The translations under genes and the position numbers were made by a program. From Armatimonadota bacterium (GTDB lineage: Bacteria > Armatimonadota > JAAZEB01): DNA of 49,479 nucleotides. The notes beneath the pieces were generated by a model. That model was not told the origin of the DNA. It was given only the letters and a program-made list of their open reading frames with translations, and did no database searches. The DNA is taken from contig JAAZEM010000047.1 of assembly GCA_012512265.1 (NCBI GenBank), forward strand, positions 1 to 49,479, read 5' to 3'. The stretch's first letter is position 1. Each line of letters opens with the position of its first letter. Positions 39,211 through 47,400 of this stretch are shown one piece after another.

Positions 39211-41691
39211 ATGCCCCTGGCATATCGCTCCTTGTTTGGCTTTCTAGCACTGTGGGTGCTGGCGTTCGGCGCCAGCGCGGCACAGGCAGCCCCTGTCACC
39301 GTGAAAGTGTGGCAGCTCCCCAACCGGGAAGCGCGCACGGTGGATCAGCGTGCAGACCTCGCGGTGCTGCAGCGCTTCATGGAGCTGCACCCCGAGATTG
39401 AGATGGATGGCTTCCGCGGCATCACCGCGCCGGGCATGGGCCAGGATATCACCCCGCTTCTGGCCATGGCGGGTGGTGTTGCCCCCGATGTGCTCTATGT
39501 CAACTTCCGTATCTCGGAGAACTACATCGCCCAGGGCTTCCTGGCACCTCTTGATGAGTACGTGCTCGAGTGGGCAACCGAGCTGGCAGGCCGGCCGATC
39601 AGGACCATCGAGGAAGCTCAGCCGGTTCTGTCGCACATCATCAAGCCCCAGGTGTGGCCGGTCATCTATCGCGAGGGTCCGGGACACGAGAAGCACGTGT
39701 GGGCCATCCCCTACGGCACTGTGGTGCAGACGCTGGCTTACCGCAAGGACCTCTTCCGCAAGGCTGGTCTCGATCCAGATCGGCCCCCGAAGGATTGGGA
39801 CGAGCTGTTTGAGTATGCCGCCAAGATGACCAACCCGGAGGAAGGTGAGTACGGCATCGGGATCGCGGCCGGACCCCAGGCCTCTTGGCACTTCATCAAC
39901 TTCCTCTGGTCCGCCGGCGGCGAAGCCGTTGTGGAGGAGAATGGCCAGTGGCGTGCCGTGTATAACACTCCGGAAGCGGTGAAGGCGCTCCAATTCTACC
40001 AGAAGCTCAACCAGGGCGAGTACATCCGCAACGGCAAGAAGACGAAGGGTGTCGCCTACCGGGGCACCGACGTCTACACGAAGTGGACGCTCGGGAAGCT
40101 GGGCATGTACTTCCAGTACATGAACGACCAGGTGATGTCTCAGGTGAACCCCAACCTGATCGGCGTCGGTCCGATGCCGATGGGCCCTTCCGGGAAGCGC
40201 GGCAACGAGATCAACGCCACGATGCAGGGCCTGAACGCCACCATCAAGGATCCGCGGGTCCGGCGCGCTGCCTGGGAGTGGATTAAGTTCCGCGCGGGCG
40301 ATGAGGCGAAGCGGATCCGCACGCGGATCTACATGGAGGCTGGCTACGCACAGTACCTCAATCCGGAGTACCTGAAGCGCTACCTGACTCCCGAGGAGTA
40401 TCACCGCTTCAGCCGCCAGGTGCCGCCCGGGTGGGCCGAAACCTTGGAAGAGGCGCTGAACAGCGGGCGCCCCGAGCCCTACGGCAAGAACTGCGAGATG
40501 ATTTACACGGAGATGACGCCGCCCATCGAGCAGGCGTGGATCTCCACGAACACCGATCCGAAGTACCTGAAGGCGCTCCTGGATAAGTCCGTTGCCGAGA
40601 CGAATGTGAAGCTGATGGGGCTGCTTCCGCCCGGCGTCAAGGAGAAGCGGCGTTTGGTCGCCGGCATGGTCGTGTTCGGGCTGATCATCGGCTTTGCTTT
40701 CGTGTTCCGCACCGTGATGCGGACCTTCGCGAAGGAGCTCGAGCCGCCGCCAGTGACCGGCAAGGGCTGGCGCCGCTTCGGCTACGCCTGGATCGTCATG
40801 CTCCCGGCCATCATCTCCGTGGCCGTCTGGCAATACTATCCCGTCGCCCGCGGATCGCTGATGGCCTTCCAGGACTATAAGCTGGTGCTACCCACCACCT
40901 GGGTGGGCTTGGACAACTTCGCGGAAGTGCTGTTTGCGCCGGCGTTCTGGCTCGGCCTGAAGAACAGCGCCCGCTACATGATCTACTCGCTTGCTTTCGG
41001 GTTCCTCACCCCGATTGCCCTGGCGCTGGCGCTCAATGAGGTGCCGCGCGGCAAGGTGCTCTTCCGGACGCTCTACTACCTCCCGGCCGTGACCACCGGC
41101 CTGGTCATCTTCATGCTCTGGAAGCAGTTCTACGACCGCACTCCCTCCGGCCTGCTGAACAAGGTGATCGCCGGTGCGGTTGCCGCGGTGAATGCCGTGA
41201 TCACCCAAGTGGGCGCCAACCCGATCATCTACACTCCGCAAGACTGGCTGGGCGACCCGCGTTGGGCGATGATGATGATCATCATCCCGCTGGTCTGGGC
41301 GGGGATGGGGCCGGGGTGTCTCATCTACCTGGCGGCGCTCAAGAGCATCCCAGAGGAGATGTATGAAGCGGCTGACCTGGATGGCGCCGGACTGCTCTCA
41401 AAGATCTGGCGGATCACCGTGCCCTATCTGCGGCCGCTGATCATCATCAACTTCGTGGGCGCGTTCATCGCCGCCGCGCAGGCGTTCGACGCGGTCTTCA
41501 TCATGACGGGTGGCGGCCCGGTGAATACCACGCGGGTTATCGGTCTGGAGATCTTCTACACCGCCTATATCTACCAGAAGTTCGGCTACGCTGTAGCGAT
41601 GGCGTGGATCGTAGGCGCGCTCCTGGTCGGATTCACCGTCCTGCAGCTACGCATCCTCAGCCGGGTGCAGTTCAAGACGGCACAGGCGTGA
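39211..41691 (+). CDS. Solute-binding protein fused to a MalF-type ABC permease
   Basis: 826 residues from ATG 39211 (CGGAGG 9 bases upstream). Residues 1-27 are a signal peptide (LFGFLALWVLAFGASAAQA). Residues 28-470 are a complete family-1 carbohydrate solute-binding protein: VKVWQLPNRE, VAPDVLYVN, WAIPYGTVVQTLAYRKDLF, WHFINFLWSAGGE, GKLGMYFQYM. An added helix (482-502, GMVVFGLIIGFAFVFRTVM) and a basic cytosolic linker lead to a MalF-type permease (522-822) with the EAA loop EEMYEAADLDGAGLLSKIW at 715-733 that docks the ATPase. The extra helix gives the right topology: binding protein outside, first permease helix entering from inside. CUT1 importers normally have a free binding protein. 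The second permease follows 89 bases downstream. No ATPase gene is near. Confidence 0.95.
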   Translation: MPLAYRSLFGFLALWVLAFGASAAQAAPVTVKVWQLPNREARTVDQRADLAVLQRFMELHPEIEMDGFRGITAPGMGQDITPLLAMAGGVAPDVLYVNFRISENYIAQGFLAPLDEYVLEWATELAGRPIRTIEEAQPVLSHIIKPQVWPVIYREGPGHEKHVWAIPYGTVVQTLAYRKDLFRKAGLDPDRPPKDWDELFEYAAKMTNPEEGEYGIGIAAGPQASWHFINFLWSAGGEAVVEENGQWRAVYNTPEAVKALQFYQKLNQGEYIRNGKKTKGVAYRGTDVYTKWTLGKLGMYFQYMNDQVMSQVNPNLIGVGPMPMGPSGKRGNEINATMQGLNATIKDPRVRRAAWEWIKFRAGDEAKRIRTRIYMEAGYAQYLNPEYLKRYLTPEEYHRFSRQVPPGWAETLEEALNSGRPEPYGKNCEMIYTEMTPPIEQAWISTNTDPKYLKALLDKSVAETNVKLMGLLPPGVKEKRRLVAGMVVFGLIIGFAFVFRTVMRTFAKELEPPPVTGKGWRRFGYAWIVMLPAIISVAVWQYYPVARGSLMAFQDYKLVLPTTWVGLDNFAEVLFAPAFWLGLKNSARYMIYSLAFGFLTPIALALALNEVPRGKVLFRTLYYLPAVTTGLVIFMLWKQFYDRTPSGLLNKVIAGAVAAVNAVITQVGANPIIYTPQDWLGDPRWAMMMIIIPLVWAGMGPGCLIYLAALKSIPEEMYEAADLDGAGLLSKIWRITVPYLRPLIIINFVGAFIAAAQAFDAVFIMTGGGPVNTTRVIGLEIFYTAYIYQKFGYAVAMAWIVGALLVGFTVLQLRILSRVQFKTAQA

Positions 41692-41728
41692 TCATCATCC
41701 GCCCTATGTGAGTGAAGGTGGGGAGGCG

Positions 41729-41752
41729 GCCCCGCGGGAGAGCCCGCGGGGC
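41729..41752 (+). promoter_or_regulatory. Intercistronic GC hairpin between the two permease genes
   Basis: Perfect 10-bp stem GCCCCGCGGG / CCCGCGGGGC with an AGAG loop, followed by ATGCCTTCCCGG. Inside an operon it could stabilise the upstream mRNA or set the ratio of the two subunits by partial termination. It has the same 3' GGGGCATGCC form as other hairpins here. Confidence 0.6.
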
Positions 41753-41780
41753 ATGCCTTCCCGGGTTGTGCGAGGAAGTC

Positions 41781-43649
41781 ATGCCGATCATTCCAACTGT
41801 TGGACGGCGCAGTCCGAAGATGCGCCTCATCATCGCGATGCTCTATACGGTGCTCACGCTCGGCGCGATCACCATGGTCTACCCCTTCTTGATCATGGTC
41901 TCCACGTCGTTCACGAGCGAGGTAGACTCGGACGAGTTCGCACCCGTGCCGTCGTACTTCTACGACGACGCCATGCTCTTCCGCAAGTACGTCGAGGCGA
42001 AGTACAACGAGGATATCCCGAAGTTCAACGCCTACCTGAGCAACGACATCCCCGAGTTCAAGAAGGTAGAAGTTCCGGCCAACATCAACCAGCAGATGGT
42101 GGATGATTGGCTGGCATTCAAGAAGACGCTTCCCGATACCTACAAGATGCTGGGGGGCACGACAAACCTCTCGCGCATCACCCCGGAGATGCAATCGCGC
42201 TATCAGGCGTGGCTGCGCGAGCGGTATAAAGGCGATCTCCAGGCTGTGAACCGCGCCTACACCGAGAGCAACCAGATGTGGGAAGAGGTCCTCATCCCCG
42301 TCGAGGACTGGAACCAGCGCCAATACCAGCCGGTGATCAACCGGAAATACAAGGAGTTCCTCGAGTTCCGCGCTCAGCAGCCGGAACGTTACTTCAACAC
42401 CGCGAGTGGCGATGGCCTCTTCCAAGACTGGCTCCGCTTGCGCTATGGCACGGAGCCGGATGTGCTCAACGAAACGTGGGGAACGAACTACAAGAGCCGG
42501 TTTGAGGTGGCGCTTTCCGAGCGCGTGCCCTCGCACCCCAAGCAGGCCGCCGACTGGGAGGAGTTCGTTCGCAAGGAGCTGCCCGCCCAGTTCGTGGGCG
42601 CCGACCCGGAGGCGGAGCCGCTCTACCGCCGCTTCCTGGCCCAGCAGTACGAGGGGAACATCCAGGTCCTGAACGCGCGCTACGGAACCAAGTATGCCGG
42701 GTTCCACGAGATTCCCCTGCCGGCCCCGCGCAAGGCGCCGGTGAGCGGCATGCCCCAGGCCGACTGGATCGCCTTCGTCGAGCGTGTTCTGCCCACGAAG
42801 ATGATCTATCTGCAGACGCCGGAGATCCTCTACCGCGCGCATCTGAAGACGAAGTACGGAAGCGTGGAAGCGCTGAACAGGGCGTGGGGTGTGTCGCTTG
42901 CGTCGTTCCAGCAGGTGAGGCCTCCCTACCTGGAAGCGGACTGGGTCGAGATGCAGGCCGACCGCAAGGCGGTGAAGCGCGAGTTCCTGGTGCGCAACTA
43001 CCGGGAGGTGTTCAACTATATCGTCCTGCACGGGCGGTCGCTGTGGAACACGATGATCCTCGTGCTCGGCCTCATGTCGGTCACGCTGATCGTCAATCCG
43101 CTGTGCGCCTACGGCCTGTCGCGGTTCAAGCTGCCACAGACCTACAAGATCCTGCTCTTCCTGCTGGCGACGATGTCGTTCCCGGCCGAGGTGAGTGCAA
43201 TCCCGCGCTTCCTCCTGCTGAAGCAGTTCCACCTGCTGAACACCTACTGGGCGCTGATCCTGCCGGCCATGGCGAATGGCTACTCGATCTTCCTGCTCAA
43301 AGGCTTCTTCGACAGCCTGCCGAGCGAGCTGTATGAGGCGGCGACGATCGACGGGGCCGGCGAGACGCTGATGTTCACGAAGATCACCGTCCCACTCTCG
43401 CTGCCGGTCATGGCGGTGATTGCGCTTCAGACGTTCACCTCTGCCTACGGCTCGTTCATGTGGGCGTTGCTCGTCTGCCAGAACCCGAAGATGTGGACGC
43501 TGATGGTCTGGCTGTCGCAGATGCAGCAGTGGGCGCCGACCTTCGTGATGTTCGCGGCATTGGTCCTGGCAGCGATTCCGACGCTGTTCGTCTTCATCCT
43601 TTGCCAGAACGTGATCATGCGCGGTATCATCATCCCGACGGAGAAGTAG
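41781..43649 (+). CDS. MalG-type ABC permease with a large repeat-bearing periplasmic insertion
   Basis: 622 residues from ATG 41781 (GAGGAAG upstream); typical MalG permeases have about 280. TM1 is at 16-43. In place of the short first loop there is a soluble region of about 370 residues (48-415) with five degenerate repeats (see 41976-43040). The normal permease then resumes at FLVRNYREVFNYI, with TM helices from 422 and the EAA loop ELYEAATIDGAGETLMFTKI (517-536). The C-terminus MRGIIIPTEK is typical (the family often ends in GLTAGAVKG instead). The insertion faces the periplasm and so meets the tethered binding protein of the upstream gene. The rest of the importer appears functional. Terminator hairpin at 43701-43737. 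Confidence 0.94.
   Translation: MPIIPTVGRRSPKMRLIIAMLYTVLTLGAITMVYPFLIMVSTSFTSEVDSDEFAPVPSYFYDDAMLFRKYVEAKYNEDIPKFNAYLSNDIPEFKKVEVPANINQQMVDDWLAFKKTLPDTYKMLGGTTNLSRITPEMQSRYQAWLRERYKGDLQAVNRAYTESNQMWEEVLIPVEDWNQRQYQPVINRKYKEFLEFRAQQPERYFNTASGDGLFQDWLRLRYGTEPDVLNETWGTNYKSRFEVALSERVPSHPKQAADWEEFVRKELPAQFVGADPEAEPLYRRFLAQQYEGNIQVLNARYGTKYAGFHEIPLPAPRKAPVSGMPQADWIAFVERVLPTKMIYLQTPEILYRAHLKTKYGSVEALNRAWGVSLASFQQVRPPYLEADWVEMQADRKAVKREFLVRNYREVFNYIVLHGRSLWNTMILVLGLMSVTLIVNPLCAYGLSRFKLPQTYKILLFLLATMSFPAEVSAIPRFLLLKQFHLLNTYWALILPAMANGYSIFLLKGFFDSLPSELYEAATIDGAGETLMFTKITVPLSLPVMAVIALQTFTSAYGSFMWALLVCQNPKMWTLMVWLSQMQQWAPTFVMFAALVLAAIPTLFVFILCQNVIMRGIIIPTEK
41976..43040 (+). repeat. Five protein-level repeats of about 71 residues inside the permease gene
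   Basis: Repeat starts at residues 66, 138, 212, 280 and 350 of the permease (spacings 72, 74, 68, 70). Each has part A, [FY]-x2-[YWFH]-[VL]-x2-[KRQ]-Y-x(1-3)-[DNSE]-x-[PLQV]-x2-[FVL]-N-x2-[YW], then a [FW]-x-[EV] turn and a Pro (for example FQDWLRLRYGTEPDVLNETW, YRRFLAQQYEGNIQVLNARY, YRAHLKTKYGSVEALNRAW), and part B with D-W-x3-[FQM] and often L-P (DWLAFKKTLP, DWEEFVRKELP, DWIAFVERVLP). Part A recalls the KYGT-x-E-x-LN-x-AWGT segment of GH42-type beta-galactosidases. Drift at DNA level is large, so this is an old expansion. Confidence 0.85.
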
Positions 43650-43700
43650 TGCGTTGGGCTGCCGGAAGGCAGGCCGCGTTGGATCCACAGAACGGCGTGT

Positions 43701-43737
43701 GGCCCCGACACCTCCCTATGGGGGAGGCGCCGGGGCC
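43701..43737 (+). terminator. Terminator of the importer operon
   Basis: Outer stem GGCCCCG / CGGGGCC and inner stem CCTCCC / GGGAGG separated by a short asymmetric bulge. Begins 51 bases after the permease stop. A second smaller hairpin CCGCGC / GCGCGG follows at 43736-43759. Confidence 0.6.
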
Positions 43738-43771
43738 GCGCTGCGTACCACCCGCGCGGTATGCCTTCGGA

Positions 43772-43800
43772 TTGCACACTCTCACGCGGATTGGTATAAT
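43772..43800 (+). promoter_or_regulatory. Promoter of the HEAT-like gene
   Basis: TTGCAC (43772-43777), 17-base spacer, TATAAT (43795-43800), with extended-10 TG at 43792-43793. Confidence 0.75.
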
Positions 43801-43841
43801 GGGAGAGGGAAGATGCCGAGCGGTTCTGGGAGCAGCTGAAG

Positions 43842-44378
43842 ATGGCCACGGCACATGAGCTCTTCAACGAGTACCAGGATCCGGAGGAGGCGCAGGGCCT
43901 CTTCGAGGAGATGCGCCAGGTGCGGTCCTGTATCTCGACGCCTGCCGATGCCGTGGCGCAGATCCTGCGCTTTCGTCAGGAGGTGGGCCCCATGATGATC
44001 GGCGGCCGGCCGACGTGCCTCTGCGCCAATGTCTGGGAAGCTTGCCACCAGATCGAGGCGATGGGCCGGCGCCGCCTGCGTTGGGCCGTGCCCCTGCTGG
44101 CGCGCCTCCTCTTCCACCAAGACCCCGATTTCGATGCCTGCCCGGAGTACGCAGTGCGTCTCCAGGCAGCCGCTGCCCGAGCCCTCGGCGAGATCGGCGA
44201 CCCGCGCGCAATTCCACCGCTTCTCGCAAAGCTGGAGGAGGGGCCCACCTACGCGCCCCTCGCTGCCGGAGACGAGGTTCTCACCGGGATTCGCATCGAG
44301 CTGGACGAGGCCACCGTCGCCGCGATGGCCGCCCTGGATGCTCTCGGCGCGGCCCTGGTCGACGGCCCTACTTGCTGA
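43842..44378 (+). CDS. HEAT-repeat-like protein
   Basis: 178 residues; ATG 43842 follows GGGAGCAG. Helical throughout. The segment VRLQAAAARALGEIGDPRAIPPLLAKLEEG is a textbook HEAT/PBS-lyase-type repeat, and two weaker ones flank it (RRRLRWAVPLLARLLF and TVAAMAALDALGAALV). The N-terminal 60 residues have two Cys (CLCANVWEAC) of unknown role. No signal peptide. It is convergent with the heparinase-like gene, 27 bases apart. Such proteins scaffold partners; no function is assignable. Confidence 0.82.
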   Translation: MATAHELFNEYQDPEEAQGLFEEMRQVRSCISTPADAVAQILRFRQEVGPMMIGGRPTCLCANVWEACHQIEAMGRRRLRWAVPLLARLLFHQDPDFDACPEYAVRLQAAAARALGEIGDPRAIPPLLAKLEEGPTYAPLAAGDEVLTGIRIELDEATVAAMAALDALGAALVDGPTC

Positions 44379-44405
44379 GCCCGGGATGGCGCGGCGCGGG
44401 AGCGC

Positions 44406-47400
44406 CTACTCCAGCCGGGCCTCGGCCCACGCCGCGTGATCCGAGTTGATGTTATCGCCGGCGTCCGTGCAGTAGAGGCGGAGCTTCTTCGCGCCGGCGA
44501 TCTCCACGTCGACGGTGAGCGGGTCATCGCCGCCGCGGAGCACAGGCGAGCGGTAGACCGTCTCCCACTCCGTGTCGCGCATCACCTGCACCTCGAAGCT
44601 CGCACTCCCGTTCGCTCCTGTGTAGGCGTCGATGCCGATCACCGCGCGGAACCGATGCCGCTCGGGGTGCGCGCGCAGGTCGTAGATCGCTTCCGAATAC
44701 CCGCCTCCCGGCGCCGTCTCCGGACAGAGCATCAACCCCTTCCCGAAGATCGCGCCGCCCAGGGAGATCGGCTCGGCGTCCGCGTAGCGTCGGTTCTTGA
44801 GCAGCCCGCCGTGCGCGAATGCGTGCTCCTCCTTGAGATCGCTGAGGTAGACCGCGTTCGGGTGCGGTTCCTGGTGTTGCGTGTAGCCGAGCGTGAAGGT
44901 GGTGCCGGCCTCGTCCAGCGCGAAATCATCCAGGTGGACCGTCACGCGGCACCGGCGCGTCTCTCGCGCGGTGTCGCCCGCCAGCCGGTCCAGGTACACG
45001 AGGAGCGTGGCCGTCCGGCCATCCGCGGCGGGCCGGAACTGCACCCTGCCATCACTCCCCCCGAGCTCCTGGCCATCCCAGGTGACTCGCAGCGACCGCG
45101 GGTCGATGGGGTTGGCATCATCGGCGAACTCGAGCGAGAGCGTCTTCGGCGGAGCGATCAGCCCGAGCGACACGGGCTGGCTCGCATCCAGCGGCTGGCC
45201 ATCGAGGAGCGCCCTGGTCACCTTGGGTGGTTCTCGGTCCTGAAGGTTGAGCCAGGCTGGCTTGCCGGCCACCAGTCGGAACACGCGGGCGCGCGGGCCG
45301 GCGGGAACGCGAATCCCATCGCGCGGCGCGGCCGGGAGGCGTGTCCAACCGTCGCCGGTGGACTGCCACAGCTCGCCTGCGAGCCCGGTGAGAGTGACCG
45401 TCGTCGGGCTAGATGCGCACGCGGTATAGACCCACATCGTCTCCGGCTTGCCCTCTTCGCGGGCGAGCGAGCGCTCCTCGGCGCGCCAGGTGAAATCGGC
45501 CGGCACGCTCACCGAGAGCCCAGGCTCGATGGCGTAGATCACATACCAGTCGCCCGGCCGGATCCCGTCGGCGGCGAGGTTCGCGGAGTCCTCCAGCTCC
45601 AGCACGCACCCGCCAAAACCGCCGCCCACCGCCTCGGTATCCTTGATCACGTAGGTCTTGCCCCGCTCGGGGAACCACGCCTTGCACCCCTCGTACCAGG
45701 GGAGATTCCCGAACTTGACCATCGGGCGGTGTGTCTTGAGCACGTTCGGACGTTCCTCATCGAGGAACGCGACCTGGTGCCAGCCGGCGGCAAACGGCGG
45801 GTAGCCGTCCAGATCCACCCGGAGCAGCCCGCCCGGCAGCGGCGTGACCCTGCTCACGGTGAAGGCTTCGTTGTTCTCCCGGCCATTGGCTCGCTTCAGC
45901 CGAATTAGCAGCTGCCGCCCGGCGAGTGTGTCGCCCTCGGGCCAAGGCTGCTCAGGGCGGACGATCAGCGCGCTCTCGTGCCGGGTGCCCGTCAAGTCGC
46001 CTATCAAATCGACTATCGTGCCACGAAACTCAGCCGGCCCCTGATACCGGAATCCCTCTCCGCGCAGGAAGGTGCCGCGGACCACGTGCGCCTCGACGAT
46101 CCGGCCGGCGCGGTCGCGGCGCAGCAGGGCGTAGCGCGCGTCTGTCTCGATCCCATCCGGCAGGCGGAGTGTGCCCGGCTCCTCCTGGAACAACACGGTG
46201 TCGGTGTAGCCGCTCGCCAGCTCTAGCTTCACGGCCAGCGCGCCTGGGGTCTGGACCGGGAGCGCCTCGACGGAGCGGATCGCCGTTTTCTCGCCCTCGC
46301 GGAAGCCCTCCAGCACGTGGACGAAGCGGCTCTCCAGCGGCTGCTTCGGATCCGCAGCGACGCGCTGCTCGATGAGGAAATCAATCGCGTCGAGGAAGGC
46401 GACGTAACCATCCACCCGGGTACCGCCGGGGAGCGGCTGCCGCAACCAGGCGATCCACGGCCCCTTGGCGTTCAAAAGGCGCGGGGCGCCCTCCGGCTGC
46501 GGCACTCCGATGAGCCGGAGGCGCACCCGGCCGACGTCGTCCGGCAGCGGGCGGACGAACGGCTTTCCCCCGGGGTCGCGAGGGGCATACGCGGCGATGT
46601 CGGTCTTCCAGGTTACCTCCCAGGGCCCTGCCGGTGGAGCGAGCGCCTCGACGTTGCGCACCTGGTGGTAGTTGCGCGTCTGCGACGTGTCCTCGGGGAG
46701 CTTTCCGCCCCACCAGACGTGCGTGAGATCAGGGTAACGCTTCGTCGCGGCGGGCAGGCGCGCCTCCGCGCGGTCGGCCCACGCGCTCTGATACAGAGCA
46801 TGCCGCTGGCCGCCCGAAAGCCGCAGGCAGTCCAGGACGTACGCCCGGCCGTCCGGGGCTTCCACGCCGAGGAGGGTCCTGCGGAACCGGGAGACGGGCA
46901 CGCCGGCGCGCTCGAAGGAGTACAGGTCGCGCACATCCATCACCTGGAACCGGGCGCCGATCTGGCCGGGCTCCTCGCCGCCCTTATAGGTGATCACCTC
47001 GCCAAAGCCGCGGTCATCCCGCCATCCACCGCTCGTGGCCTTCTCATCCACGGTGACGGTGTTTTGTGCGAGGGCGCTGTGGGTCCAGATCCACGACCAG
47101 CCGTCGAAGCCGCGCCCGGCCTCCGCGATCTCTCGGGGATAGCCCATCTGGTGGAGCGCCTGGATCTCAGGCCGCTTGGCGTCGAGCGGGGCGTTGCTCC
47201 AGTGAGCGGCGTAACCACCCGGGCGCATTACCGGAACGCCGTCTACCCAGCAGGAGATGCCAAGGGCGTCCGAGGCGGTGTGGAGCGTCGCGCGAGAGTA
47301 GTGGAGGGAGACCTCCATCCGGTGGCCGGAGCCGCCGACGCGGAGCAATCCCACGCCGAAGCCGGGCCAGTTGCGGCTTGGAACCGCCTCGTTGGCGCGC

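Noticed and set aside
39244..40833. Open frame of 529 codons on the minus strand
   Set aside because: Antisense shadow of the binding protein-permease fusion gene.
41586..43688. Open frame of 700 codons on the minus strand
   Set aside because: Antisense shadow of the repeat-bearing permease; Arg/His/Gln-rich, no ribosome site or domain.
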